Positions 1-7,933 of a DNA stretch of 64,000 nucleotides are shown here, one piece after another. A program made the position numbers and the translations under genes. How positions within the stretch are numbered: the stretch's first letter is position 1; every line of letters begins with the position of its first letter. Source of the DNA: Symploca sp. SIO3C6 (GTDB lineage Bacteria; Cyanobacteriota; Cyanobacteriia; Cyanobacteriales; Coleofasciculaceae); assembly GCA_010692425.1 (NCBI GenBank), contig JAAHHJ010000006.1, positions 54,127 through 118,126 of the forward strand, in the 5' to 3' direction. The notes under the pieces were generated by a model, which saw only the letters and a list, made by a program, of their open reading frames with translations, was not told the origin of the DNA and did not search any database.

Positions 1-114
1 GGCCTGGTGCAAGGTAATACCTGGATGACCATAGGCTTTAAGAACTATGCCGCAATGAGGACAAGATAGGGCATTGCTACTGATAGTGTGATCGCAACGA
101 GGACAATTAGGCAT
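1..114 (-). CDS. Zinc-ribbon protein, N-terminal fragment cut by window edge
   Basis: The reverse strand reads from an ATG at 114 to the window edge, giving 38 codons. The peptide has two CxxC knuckles (NCPRC and SCPHC) in its first 20 residues, a pattern of small double zinc-ribbon proteins. The rest of the gene lies outside the window, so the function is unknown. It is divergent from the phasin-like gene that begins about 100 bp away. Confidence 0.6.
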   Translation of the reverse strand, partial: MPNCPRCDHTISSNALSCPHCGIVLKAYGHPGITLHQA

Positions 115-218
115 GGGCGTTGTCAGTTTATTACAAGCATGCTTGGGTCGGTTGCGCCTTTCCCAACTCGTCAGAGTTAGTGTAGAAGTATGTCGCCGCC
201 GAGTAATAGGATACGAAC

Positions 219-542
219 ATGGACAATAACGACTGGCTCAAGCAGTTATTGATGGTTGGTGTTGGTACAACCTCGATGGTTGCAGAGAAACTTCGAGAAG
301 TTAGTGATCAATGGGTAAAAGATGGCAAAATTAACCCAGAACAAGCTAAAGGCTTTGTTGACGAGATGATGGAGCAAATGAATTCCGAACAAGGGAATCT
401 TCAGGTAAACATGGAACGACAATTGCGTAACATGTTGCAAGATTTAGGTGTACCTCGTCAATCAGAAATGGATGAATTGCGTGGTCGCATTGATCGTCTC
501 GAGCGTCAGCTGCGAGACCTCGAAAATAAGCTCTGGCGTTGA
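219..542 (+). CDS. Phasin-family-like coiled-coil protein
   Basis: This 107-residue protein starts [11 protein letters not shown] and is almost entirely amphipathic helix. A heptad-rich C-terminal part (about residues 80-107, with the pattern [14 protein letters not shown]) predicts a coiled coil. Size and pattern match the small cyanobacterial proteins annotated as phasin family or polyhydroxyalkanoate granule-associated. Whether this organism makes such granules cannot be seen here. The stop codon overlaps the ATG of the downstream FKBP gene (TGATG), so the two are probably translationally coupled. The family call is by recognition, not alignment. Confidence 0.65.
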   Translation: MDNNDWLKQLLMVGVGTTSMVAEKLREVSDQWVKDGKINPEQAKGFVDEMMEQMNSEQGNLQVNMERQLRNMLQDLGVPRQSEMDELRGRIDRLERQLRDLENKLWR

Positions 543-1129
543 TGATAACTCAATTGGGAGGAAAAATTTTGAGAGAAATTTTAATCAGCTTAGGGGTAAT
601 GTTAGCCTGCGGGTTACTATTAGTTATAGCTCAATTGAGTACTGGCAAGAGTCCAGTTAGAGCTGAGGAAGTGACCACAAACCAAACTCCAGTGGTGGCT
701 GTAGAGAAAAATACTGACGAGACTATTAACGCGACAAAGCTTATTGCCATGAATTCTGATTCAGAAACTGAAAACCAAGCTAATGAGGAAGTCGTGACTA
801 CTGAATCTGGTCTTAAATATGTTGATATTATTAAGGGAGAAGGAGCAAAGCCCCAAACAGGTCAGACTGTTGTAGTTCACTACACTGGAACTCTCACTGA
901 TGGTAGCAAGTTTGATAGTTCTCGCGATCGCAATCGCCCCTTTTCCTTCAAAATAGGTGTTGGACAAGTGATCCAAGGCTGGGATGAAGGAGTGGGAACG
1001 ATGCAAGTTGGTGGACGCCGCAAGCTGGTTATCCCTCCAGATTTAGGTTACGGTTCCCGTGGGGCTGGCGGGGTGATTCCTCCTAATGCCACTCTGATTT
1101 TTGATGTGGAACTTCTCAAAATTAGTTAG
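542..1129 (+). CDS. FKBP-type peptidyl-prolyl cis-trans isomerase, membrane-anchored or exported
   Basis: This 195-residue protein has an N-terminal hydrophobic segment (about residues 8-30) that should act as a signal peptide or membrane anchor. A low-complexity linker follows, then one FKBP domain (about 90-195). Characteristic stretches are [26 protein letters not shown] and [14 protein letters not shown], which line the prolyl-binding pocket. It should catalyse proline isomerisation during folding in the periplasm or thylakoid lumen. The ATG at 542 overlaps the stop of the phasin-like gene. A TTG three bases earlier is possible but less likely. Confidence 0.9.
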   Translation: MITQLGGKILREILISLGVMLACGLLLVIAQLSTGKSPVRAEEVTTNQTPVVAVEKNTDETINATKLIAMNSDSETENQANEEVVTTESGLKYVDIIKGEGAKPQTGQTVVVHYTGTLTDGSKFDSSRDRNRPFSFKIGVGQVIQGWDEGVGTMQVGGRRKLVIPPDLGYGSRGAGGVIPPNATLIFDVELLKIS

Positions 1130-1178
1130 CTGTTCCGGCAAGAAGCCCCGCGACCTACTTGAAGAGTTGGAAACGGGA
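1127..1178 (+). repeat. Dispersed repeat family, copy A, block 1
   Basis: This block beginning AGCTGTTCCGGCAAG matches the reverse complement of 20927-20977 at about 46 of 51 positions by eye. A second conserved block lies downstream at 1417-1450. It starts right at the FKBP stop codon. No credible protein is encoded. It may be the remnant of a mobile element or a structured RNA. Confidence 0.6.
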
Positions 1179-1620
1179 TAAACTGCCAGTATATGCAACG
1201 GGTGTTGCAGAACTTTGCACCAAAATAGATCAAATAAACAAAGGTAACAAAGCCTTTAGCGCAGCGGACCCGCCTTTGGCGGGACAAATGCTGGTAACAG
1301 GTAACTGAACCTAAACAAGGCAAGAATAGGGGGTTCCATCCAGTAAGTGTTCAAATTTGAACAATCTGTGGGTGGATAAGATTCCAGCAGTACATGGGTA
1401 GAACAAGTTATTTATGTATTGTTCCTACGGCGGTGGGGCATCAGTGTCTCGTTAATAAAACTCAGTTAATGTCCGACGGGTTGCCGGGAGTCACGCTCGT
1501 AGCCCGCGAATCAACTTCGTCAGAAGTTAGCGCTGTAAGCAGATCACGAGCTTTTAACACCTCTCCCTATCTGGAGTAAATCAATACTTGTTGGGAGAGA
1601 GTGTGACCTGATTGAGTTGA
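1130..1620. other. Gene-free stretch between FKBP gene and dnaB
   Basis: It holds the two repeat blocks described separately, a GC-rich inverted motif near 1265-1285 (CCCGCCTTTGGCGGG) and no convincing gene. A 61-codon open frame at 1394-1579 has no protein-like composition and lies in the repeat. Confidence 0.5.
1417..1450 (+). repeat. Dispersed repeat family, copy A, block 2
   Basis: This block (TATTGTTCC followed by a GCGGTGGG-like core and CAGTGTCT) matches the reverse complement of 20838-20869. Both copies keep the same order of blocks 1 and 2 but with different spacing: about 240 bp here, about 57 bp in copy B. That suggests an insertion in this copy or a deletion in the other. Confidence 0.5.
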
Positions 1621-2970
1621 TCAATAGTCTTGTTGCCTGGCTAGGTTGCGGAACTTAGTCAACTCTGGGTTAAACAAAAGTTTAACCGTTCCTGTCGGTC
1701 CATTGCGATGTTTGGCGATGATTAATTCGGCAATATCTCGATCTGGAGAATCCGGATGATAGTATGAGTCTCTGTACAACATCATCACTAAATCGGCATC
1801 TTGTTCAATCGATCCCGACTCTCTCAAATCAGACATCATTGGTCGTTTGTTGGTTCTTGATTCAACCCCTCGGCTCAACTGAGACAAGGCAATGATGGGG
1901 ACATTGAGTTCACGGGCTAATCCTTTAAGAGAGCGTGTAATCCTAGATAACTCCTGCACACGGTTTTCATTGCCACTGCCTTCCATCAACTGCAAATAAT
2001 CAATTAACACTAATCCCAACTTGCCAGCTTTTTCTGCTTGAAGACGGCGCAGTTGTGATCGCATCTGCATCACTGTTGGGTTAGCGCTATCATCAATGAA
2101 AATCGGCAACTCTGATAAGATACCGAGGGCATGACTTAATGGTGCCCACTGACTTTGGGTGATACGCCCAGAGCGCAGATAATTACTCTCAATCTGGGCC
2201 TCACTAGCTAGCAACCGCTGCACCAGCTGTTCCTTGGACATTTCCAAACTAAAAATTGCCACTGGCAAACGTTCCGAAACACTGCGAGCAATCCCTAAGG
2301 CAAAGCTAGTTTTTCCCATTGATGGTCTGCCAGCAACGATAATCAGATCAGAGCGCTGAAAACCACCAGTCATATTGTCCAAGTCATAGAAATCAGAGGC
2401 AATACCGGGTAGAGAAACCTCCGGATCTCGATTTTTGATCTCTTGGAAAGCCTGGACTAGTGTCTCACAAATCGGAGTCAAACCAAGCTTAGGGCTAGCC
2501 TGAGTGAGACCAAAAACTTTTTGCTCAGCACTGTCAAGGACAGTTGCCAAATCTGTAGAGGTCTCATAGCCTAGTTCCACAATCTCATTACCTACCTTGA
2601 TTAACTGGCGACGCACATACTTGTCGATCACCAATACTGCGTAGCGGTCAATATTGACAGAAGACACCGTGCGAGATACTAGTTGTGCCAGTCGGCTTTG
2701 ACCACCAATTTTCTCTAACAATTCGTGGTCATACAACCAGCTGGTGACGCTCATCAAATCTGTCGGCTGACCCTGGTTATGGAGAGCCAAAGCAGCTTGG
2801 TAAATTTCTTTATTAGCATCAACGTAGAGAGCTTCGGGGAGGAGAATATCGGCAACTCGACCAATCGCCTCCGGATCTAGCAAAATGCCTCCGAGAATAG
2901 ACTCCTCAGCATCAACATTTTGGGGAGGTAGGGAGTTGCTAAATGCGGAAAAATCAAGTTCTTGAAACAT
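1621..2970 (-). CDS. dnaB: Replicative DNA helicase DnaB
   Basis: This is a complete 449-residue DnaB. The N-terminal primase-interacting domain begins around PPQNVDAEESILGGILLDP. The RecA-like motor has Walker A GRPSMGKT (214-221), Walker B-type VLIDYLQLM, and the late motifs ALSQLSRGVE and DLRESGSIEQDAD. It unwinds DNA ahead of the replication fork as a hexamer. Many cyanobacterial dnaB genes carry an intein, but here the Walker A region and the C-terminal motifs are uninterrupted. It lies downstream of rplI on the same strand, a common bacterial pairing. Confidence 0.97.
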   Translation of the reverse strand: MFQELDFSAFSNSLPPQNVDAEESILGGILLDPEAIGRVADILLPEALYVDANKEIYQAALALHNQGQPTDLMSVTSWLYDHELLEKIGGQSRLAQLVSRTVSSVNIDRYAVLVIDKYVRRQLIKVGNEIVELGYETSTDLATVLDSAEQKVFGLTQASPKLGLTPICETLVQAFQEIKNRDPEVSLPGIASDFYDLDNMTGGFQRSDLIIVAGRPSMGKTSFALGIARSVSERLPVAIFSLEMSKEQLVQRLLASEAQIESNYLRSGRITQSQWAPLSHALGILSELPIFIDDSANPTVMQMRSQLRRLQAEKAGKLGLVLIDYLQLMEGSGNENRVQELSRITRSLKGLARELNVPIIALSQLSRGVESRTNKRPMMSDLRESGSIEQDADLVMMLYRDSYYHPDSPDRDIAELIIAKHRNGPTGTVKLLFNPELTKFRNLARQQDY

Positions 2971-3125
2971 AAGAAAAGGCAGTGAGCCGGAGCTGAAAGC
3001 AGTAAATCAAGGGTGATAAGGTTGAATATTTAAAGGTTATGCGGTCAAGTTATTCCCGTTTCCCAACATTTAAGCTCAATTCAACCTTCCAGCCCCTAAT
3101 AGCTACTAGCCAGTTTGAGTAGAAA

Positions 3126-3584
3126 CTAGTTAGAAGCAACCTGAATCTCGATCACCGCTGTAACTTCCGGATGTAGCTTAACTTCTGCCTTATAAAAGCC
3201 AAGTTGACTAATTTCGGGTAGAGTAATACCTCGTCTATCTACTTCCTGAGAAGTGGCTTCCTGAATCAGATCAGCAACTTCTTGAGCAGTAACGGTACCG
3301 AAAATCGCCTCATTTTCACCCACTTGCTTACGGATAGTAAAACGACCAATAGTTTCTAAAGCAACCTTGCGGGATTCAGCCTGCTGTTTGATTTCAATTA
3401 AAAGTTGCCGCTCTTTTTCTTTTCGTCGCTCAACTTGCTTGAGAATGCCAGTTGTTGCTACCACCCCAATTCCTTTGGGAACTAAAAAATTACGAGCATA
3501 ACCAGGAGCCACTTCAACCAAATCACCTGCTTTTCCCAGCTTGCTAACATCTTGGTTTAAAACTAATTGTACGCGTTTGACCAT
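3126..3584 (-). CDS. rplI: 50S ribosomal protein L9
   Basis: This 152-residue protein begins [13 protein letters not shown] and has the L9 signature [19 protein letters not shown], a long charged connecting helix (about residues 50-80) and the C-terminal rRNA-binding domain. An open frame continues 13 codons upstream, but the ATG at 3584 matches the conserved L9 N-terminus. L9 bridges the base of the L1 stalk and helps keep the reading frame. It is upstream of dnaB with about 155 bp between them. Confidence 0.97.
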   Translation of the reverse strand: MVKRVQLVLNQDVSKLGKAGDLVEVAPGYARNFLVPKGIGVVATTGILKQVERRKEKERQLLIEIKQQAESRKVALETIGRFTIRKQVGENEAIFGTVTAQEVADLIQEATSQEVDRRGITLPEISQLGFYKAEVKLHPEVTAVIEIQVASN

Positions 3585-3832
3585 TGTTTTGTTTCGAGTA
3601 TGGAATTTAGAATTTACTAGCACAACGACCCATACTAAACCCCATGGGAATAGTCAGGGATAAATACTCACCAATCTTAGGTGTGTTATCGGTGAGGATG
3701 AACACTCCATCATACGAAAATTATTTAATCGAACGCAAGCTATTACTAGGCTAATGCACATTTAACTTGCATATTAGAGATGAAGCAGTGCAGATCTTAG
3801 CTCTGATGTAGGACAAGCCTGTGCAGCAATTC

Positions 3833-3880
3833 TGTCTCCGTGTCTCCGTGTCTCCGTGTCTCCCCATCTCCCCATCTCCA
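3833..3880. repeat. Octamer tandem repeat (TGTCTCCG / CATCTCCC type)
   Basis: The segment contains about four TGTCTCCG units running into CATCTCC-type units. It is related to the AGATGGGG octamers at 9983-10025, 48779-48837 and 51648-51680. It lies just past the stop of gloB and is noncoding. Confidence 0.85.
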
Positions 3881-3890
3881 GAGCCTGCTC

Positions 3891-4664
3891 TCAAAACCTG
3901 TCCTTCATACCCCGCAGCCGCGCGAATGTCTGTACTGATTCTTGAGATTTGACAGCTGACTGTAATGCTGGTTGCTCCCAGCGCAAAAAGGGATTGGTGA
4001 GCCTTTCAATGCCTATTTGGGATGGGACAGTTGCCTCCAGGCGTTGCCTAGCTGCTCGCACTTGGGCATATCGAGTTTGTAAGTCTGGGTTATTGCCATC
4101 TACACTCAGGGCAAATTGAAGATTTTTCAGAGTGTATTCGTGAGCACACCAGACTCTGGTGCTGTCTGGTAAAGAGCGCAGTTTGCTCAGAGAGTCAACC
4201 ATTTGGGCTGGTGTTCCTTCAAAAAGTCTGCCACAACCACCTGCAAACAAAGTATCACCACAGAATAACTCTCCGGGAACATCCCTTTGTGGTGAGGGAA
4301 AATAGTAGGCTATATGCGCTTTGGTGTGTCCGGGGATGAACAAGATGTTACCAATTCGATCTGCAAACTCCACTTCATCGCCTTCCTCCAAAAACACCTG
4401 TTGCCCAGGAATTCTGCCTCGATCTTGCTTGCCCCCATATACACAGACATTGGGAAAATGCTGTATCAATTGCTGATTACCACCTACATGATCCCAGTGA
4501 TGATGAGTATTGAAGATTTTCACTAATTGTGCATCAAGTGTTTCTAGATGCTGTAGTACGGGAGTAGCTTCTGCTGGGTCAACTACAGCAGCAACATTGT
4601 ATTGAGGGTCATGCAACAAAAAGATATAGTTGTCAGAGAGTGCTGATAGTCGATAAACCTGCAT
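3891..4664 (-). CDS. gloB: Hydroxyacylglutathione hydrolase (glyoxalase II)
   Basis: This 257-residue metallo-beta-lactamase-fold protein has the metal-binding motif THHHWDH (residues 53-59). Further ligand motifs are [13 protein letters not shown] and [18 protein letters not shown], followed by the C-terminal helical region [13 protein letters not shown] typical of glyoxalase II. It hydrolyses S-lactoylglutathione to lactate and glutathione, the second step of methylglyoxal detoxification. The open frame begins 30 codons earlier, but the ATG at 4664 ([12 protein letters not shown]) matches the family start. The final residues are ordinary and the gene looks intact. Confidence 0.95.
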   Translation of the reverse strand: MQVYRLSALSDNYIFLLHDPQYNVAAVVDPAEATPVLQHLETLDAQLVKIFNTHHHWDHVGGNQQLIQHFPNVCVYGGKQDRGRIPGQQVFLEEGDEVEFADRIGNILFIPGHTKAHIAYYFPSPQRDVPGELFCGDTLFAGGCGRLFEGTPAQMVDSLSKLRSLPDSTRVWCAHEYTLKNLQFALSVDGNNPDLQTRYAQVRAARQRLEATVPSQIGIERLTNPFLRWEQPALQSAVKSQESVQTFARLRGMKDRF

Positions 4665-4935
4665 AATGTTCTTTGGATGATTCAAAATTTTGAGGTTCTG
4701 TGTTACAATCTCGGATCTAGGAAGTTTATGAGCAAGTTGCTTAGTAAAAGGCACACTCCCTAATAAGATAGTGTCAACTTCAGTAGGTGGTGAAACTAAT
4801 CCTCTAGACCAGTACCTCTAGGTAAAAATCATCAAGCTTGGTAAACATCCTAGATACAAGAGTCCGGAAAGCTGTGGTTTGGCAGCGTAATTATTAAAGA
4901 CATTGCTTATAAACAAGTGGGATGCGTTATTGCTT

Positions 4936-5142
4936 ATGGCATCTACACCTCAGTATCAATCAAACTTGAACATTCAGCTGCTAGTAGAAAAGATCCTCTC
5001 AGAGGGTCAATTGAGCCGTCAAGAGTATCTCCAGATGACGAGGGCTATCCTCTCTGACTACAATGTTACAGAAGAAGAAAGTAGCCAAATCAATCGCATA
5101 TTTGACGATGTCCAGACTGGTAGCCTGAAGCTAGTTGACTAG
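4936..5142 (+). CDS. Small conserved hypothetical protein
   Basis: This 68-residue acidic, helical protein starts MASTPQYQSNLNIQ. An upstream ATG at 4903 would add 11 residues. It has no membrane segment, Cys cluster or catalytic motif. Its pattern (EKILSEGQLSRQEYLQMT then TEEESSQINRIFDDVQTG) resembles small cyanobacterial proteins of unknown function. It is divergent from gloB, with a 270-bp gap that must hold both promoters. Confidence 0.6.
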   Translation: MASTPQYQSNLNIQLLVEKILSEGQLSRQEYLQMTRAILSDYNVTEEESSQINRIFDDVQTGSLKLVD

Positions 5143-5494
5143 CGCAGTACTCTTAAGGGGAGCAACGGGTATCAAAACCAATGGTATCTGGTCTAAAAAT
5201 CCAGACGGCAGCGGTTTACCTAGCATGTATAAAACATTTGCTCAAGCCAGACTTACTCCTAATGCATCAGTTGATTAAGGCATCGATTAAGGCTGATTCT
5301 TCGGTACACACAGGCTTCGATTTTGTTGTTAGATGCCATCGAAATCTTGACGAGTAGCCTATTACTGGACTTGGTTGTTGATTTGGGCAGGTGCCTAAAA
5401 TCATATCTAGTTTTAGTAGGTAGCAATTATTGAGACCCTAATCATCGCCGATGATTGGGGTTAGAGAACAAGTAGTAAACTCTAAGGTGTCAAA
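5143..5494. other. Gene-free leader region before galE
   Basis: No gene is seen in this 350-bp stretch. Its one clear structure is the palindrome at 5435-5462. It probably carries the galE promoter, but no convincing -35/-10 pair stands out. Confidence 0.4.
5435..5462. promoter_or_regulatory. Near-perfect palindrome upstream of galE
   Basis: CCCTAATCATCG (5436-5447) and CGATGATTGGGG (5449-5460) form a 12-bp inverted repeat with one G-T pair and a one-base centre. It ends about 34 bp before the galE start codon. It could be a dimeric operator or an RNA hairpin. There is no T run, so it is not a standard terminator. Confidence 0.45.
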
Positions 5495-6493
5495 GTGTCG
5501 CAAGCCAAAGCAACGATCTTAGTTACAGGAGGGGCAGGGTATATTGGCTCCCATGCTGTTTTAGCACTAAAACAGGCAGGTTACGATGTAATTGTACTAG
5601 ATAACTTGGTCTACGGACATCGAGAGCTGGTAGAAGATGTACTCAAAGTGGAATTGATCGTTGGAGATATTAGCGATCGCTCTACACTAGATCAGCTATT
5701 TTCTACCCGTGAAATTGCGGCAGTAATGCATTTTGCTGCCTATATTGCTGTCGGAGAGTCAGTAACTGAGCCAGCCAAATACTACCGCAACAATGTCAAT
5801 GGCACTCTAACTCTTTTAGAGGCAATGGTAGCAGCAAAGGTCAAGCAATTAGTCTTTTCTTCTACCTGCGCCATTTACGGGATGCCTAAGCAGGTGCCTA
5901 TGACAGAAGAACATCCTCAAGATCCCATGAGTCCCTATGCCGCCAGCAAGTGGATGGTAGAGCGGATGCTAGCGGATTTTGATCAAGCTTATGATTTAAA
6001 ATCAGTGGCATTTCGCTACTTTAATGCCTCCGGGGCTAATCCAGAAGGGTTACTAGGTGAAGATCATAATCCAGAAACTCATCTGATTCCCTTGGTACTC
6101 CTGACTGCTTTAGGTAAACGAGAGTCAATCTCTATTTTTGGTAGCGATTATCCGACGCCAGATGGCACATGTATTCGGGATTATATTCACGTGGGTGATT
6201 TAGCAGATGCTCACGTCTTGGGGCTAGAATACTTGCTTAAGGGTGGTACTAGGGAAGTCTTCAACTTGGGTAATGGTAACGGCTTTTCTGTCAAGCAAGT
6301 AATTGAAACGGCAAGAGCAGTAACAGGGAGGGAAATCAAGGCTGTAGAGCGTGAGCGACGAGCTGGTGATCCACCAATTCTGATTGGCAGTAGCGACAAG
6401 GCAAGACAAACTCTAGGTTGGTATCCTCAGTACCCAGACTTGAGTGATATTCTGTCTCATGCTTGGCAGTGGCACCAAAAACGTCATGGGTAA
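5495..6493 (+). CDS. galE: UDP-glucose 4-epimerase
   Basis: This 332-residue extended short-chain dehydrogenase has the NAD-binding motif TGGAGYIGSH (11-20) and the catalytic Y148-x-x-x-K152 (SPYAASK). The GalE-type stretches HFAAYIAVGESV and FRYFNASGA are also present. It interconverts UDP-glucose and UDP-galactose and so feeds polysaccharide synthesis. The start is GTG at 5495. It opens the polysaccharide gene group and is followed on the same strand by a glycosyltransferase after 210 bp. Confidence 0.95.
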   Translation: MSQAKATILVTGGAGYIGSHAVLALKQAGYDVIVLDNLVYGHRELVEDVLKVELIVGDISDRSTLDQLFSTREIAAVMHFAAYIAVGESVTEPAKYYRNNVNGTLTLLEAMVAAKVKQLVFSSTCAIYGMPKQVPMTEEHPQDPMSPYAASKWMVERMLADFDQAYDLKSVAFRYFNASGANPEGLLGEDHNPETHLIPLVLLTALGKRESISIFGSDYPTPDGTCIRDYIHVGDLADAHVLGLEYLLKGGTREVFNLGNGNGFSVKQVIETARAVTGREIKAVERERRAGDPPILIGSSDKARQTLGWYPQYPDLSDILSHAWQWHQKRHG

Positions 6494-6704
6494 GCAGCTA
6501 AACTTACCATAATTGAGTATTTTAGAGATTATACATAGCCGCGACCTCAGCACCGAGTTGAGCAACACTGAGAAGGGCAGGTGGAGTATTTGTACAGTTA
6601 TTAATTATTGTTACTTATTACCATCAGCCTCATCACCCTGAGAGGCAAATGAAAATTATTAAGTCTCTCCCCAGCAAGTAAAAATCGTGAGTCCATAGCA
6701 AACT

Positions 6705-7883
6705 ATGAAAGGTAAAGTTTCGTTAGTCGTCAGTGACTTATCTAGTAGTGGTTCTGGCAGATGGGGAGGAGCTGTACGCCCATTTTTACTCTACCAAGCT
6801 CTAAAAAAATTAGACTATGAGGTAGAAATTGTTGGCTTTGTTCCTAGTGATAACTCGGAACCTATACCTACCTCTAGCATTCCTACTAGTTATGTTACTG
6901 CCTACAAATACCCCAAATTTATTGTATCTATAAACAATCTTCTCCAGAAAATTGATGGAGATGTAATTTATGTGAGTAAACTTAAACCAACTAGCTTTGG
7001 TAGTGCTCTGATTAAGAAATTTATAACTCGCTCTCCTGTAATTTTAGACATAGATGACTGGGAGTTAAGTTGGCATGGGGGGGATCAGTGGCAATACCGC
7101 CCAAGTTTAAAGCAATTGGCTAGAGATATTTTGAAGTCTGATGGTGCCTTGAGAAATCCCGATAATCCGGTTTATTTGAAGTGGATAGAAGGATTTGTCC
7201 CCTATGCCAATGCGATAACAACACACACTCAATTCATGCAAGAACGTTTTGGTGGTGTGTATTTACCTAATGGCAAGGATGTGAATTTGTTTGAGCCCAC
7301 TCAGTATGACCCAGCCTCCAGTAGAAAGCGCTATGGTTTAGAGGAATATCGAGTTTTGATGTTTCCTGGAGCTCCTCGACCTTACAAAGGTATTGAAGAT
7401 GTGTTAATGGCGCTAGATCAGCTTAATGAACCTGACTTAAGACTTGTGATCGTAGGTGGCAGTCCCTATGATGACTATGATCATGAGCTGATTCAAAAGT
7501 GGGGTCGTTGGATTATAAAATTGCCAAAATTTCCTGTCCAAGAAATGCCTGATGTCGTAGCTGCAGCCCATGTGGTGGTTGTTCCACAGCGAGATGCTCC
7601 TGCTGCTAAGGCTCAATTTCCTCTCAAAATTACAGATGGCATGGCAATGTCTAAGCCAATTTTAGCTACTAGGGTAGGAGATATCCCAGATATTTTAGGA
7701 GATACAGGTTACTTGGTAGAGCCTAGTTCTCCTGAACAACTTGCTGGGCAAATTAAATCAATATTCCAGAATTTCGAGCAAGCTCAGGAACAGGGAAGAA
7801 AGGCAAGAGCAAGGTGTGTAGAACGTTATAGTATTGATGCCATGGCGGCGATACTTGCAGATGTTATTGCTGGTCTTAAGTAA
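6705..7883 (+). CDS. Glycosyltransferase, family 4-like
   Basis: This 392-residue GT-B-type protein opens with a sugar-acceptor domain containing SGSGRWGGAVRPFLLYQAL. The donor-domain signatures RVLMFPGAPRPYKGIEDV and PLKITDGMAMSKPILATRVGDIPDIL fit group 1 (GT4) transferases. It should transfer a sugar from a nucleotide donor onto a growing surface glycan at the cytoplasmic face of the membrane. The donor and linkage cannot be predicted. It lies 50 bp upstream of the ABC exporter gene on the same strand, probably in one transcript. Confidence 0.85.
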   Translation: MKGKVSLVVSDLSSSGSGRWGGAVRPFLLYQALKKLDYEVEIVGFVPSDNSEPIPTSSIPTSYVTAYKYPKFIVSINNLLQKIDGDVIYVSKLKPTSFGSALIKKFITRSPVILDIDDWELSWHGGDQWQYRPSLKQLARDILKSDGALRNPDNPVYLKWIEGFVPYANAITTHTQFMQERFGGVYLPNGKDVNLFEPTQYDPASSRKRYGLEEYRVLMFPGAPRPYKGIEDVLMALDQLNEPDLRLVIVGGSPYDDYDHELIQKWGRWIIKLPKFPVQEMPDVVAAAHVVVVPQRDAPAAKAQFPLKITDGMAMSKPILATRVGDIPDILGDTGYLVEPSSPEQLAGQIKSIFQNFEQAQEQGRKARARCVERYSIDAMAAILADVIAGLK

Positions 7884-7933
7884 GTAAATTAGCCACAAAT
7901 TTAAACCTTATCTCTGACATTGGAAAATATCAT

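Noticed and set aside
1394..1579. 61-codon frame before dnaB
   Set aside because: It overlaps the dispersed repeat, its partner at 20764-20955 is not conserved as protein, and the composition is not protein-like.
1621..2970. Possible intein in dnaB
   Set aside because: The Walker A region and C-terminal motifs are continuous and the length is normal.
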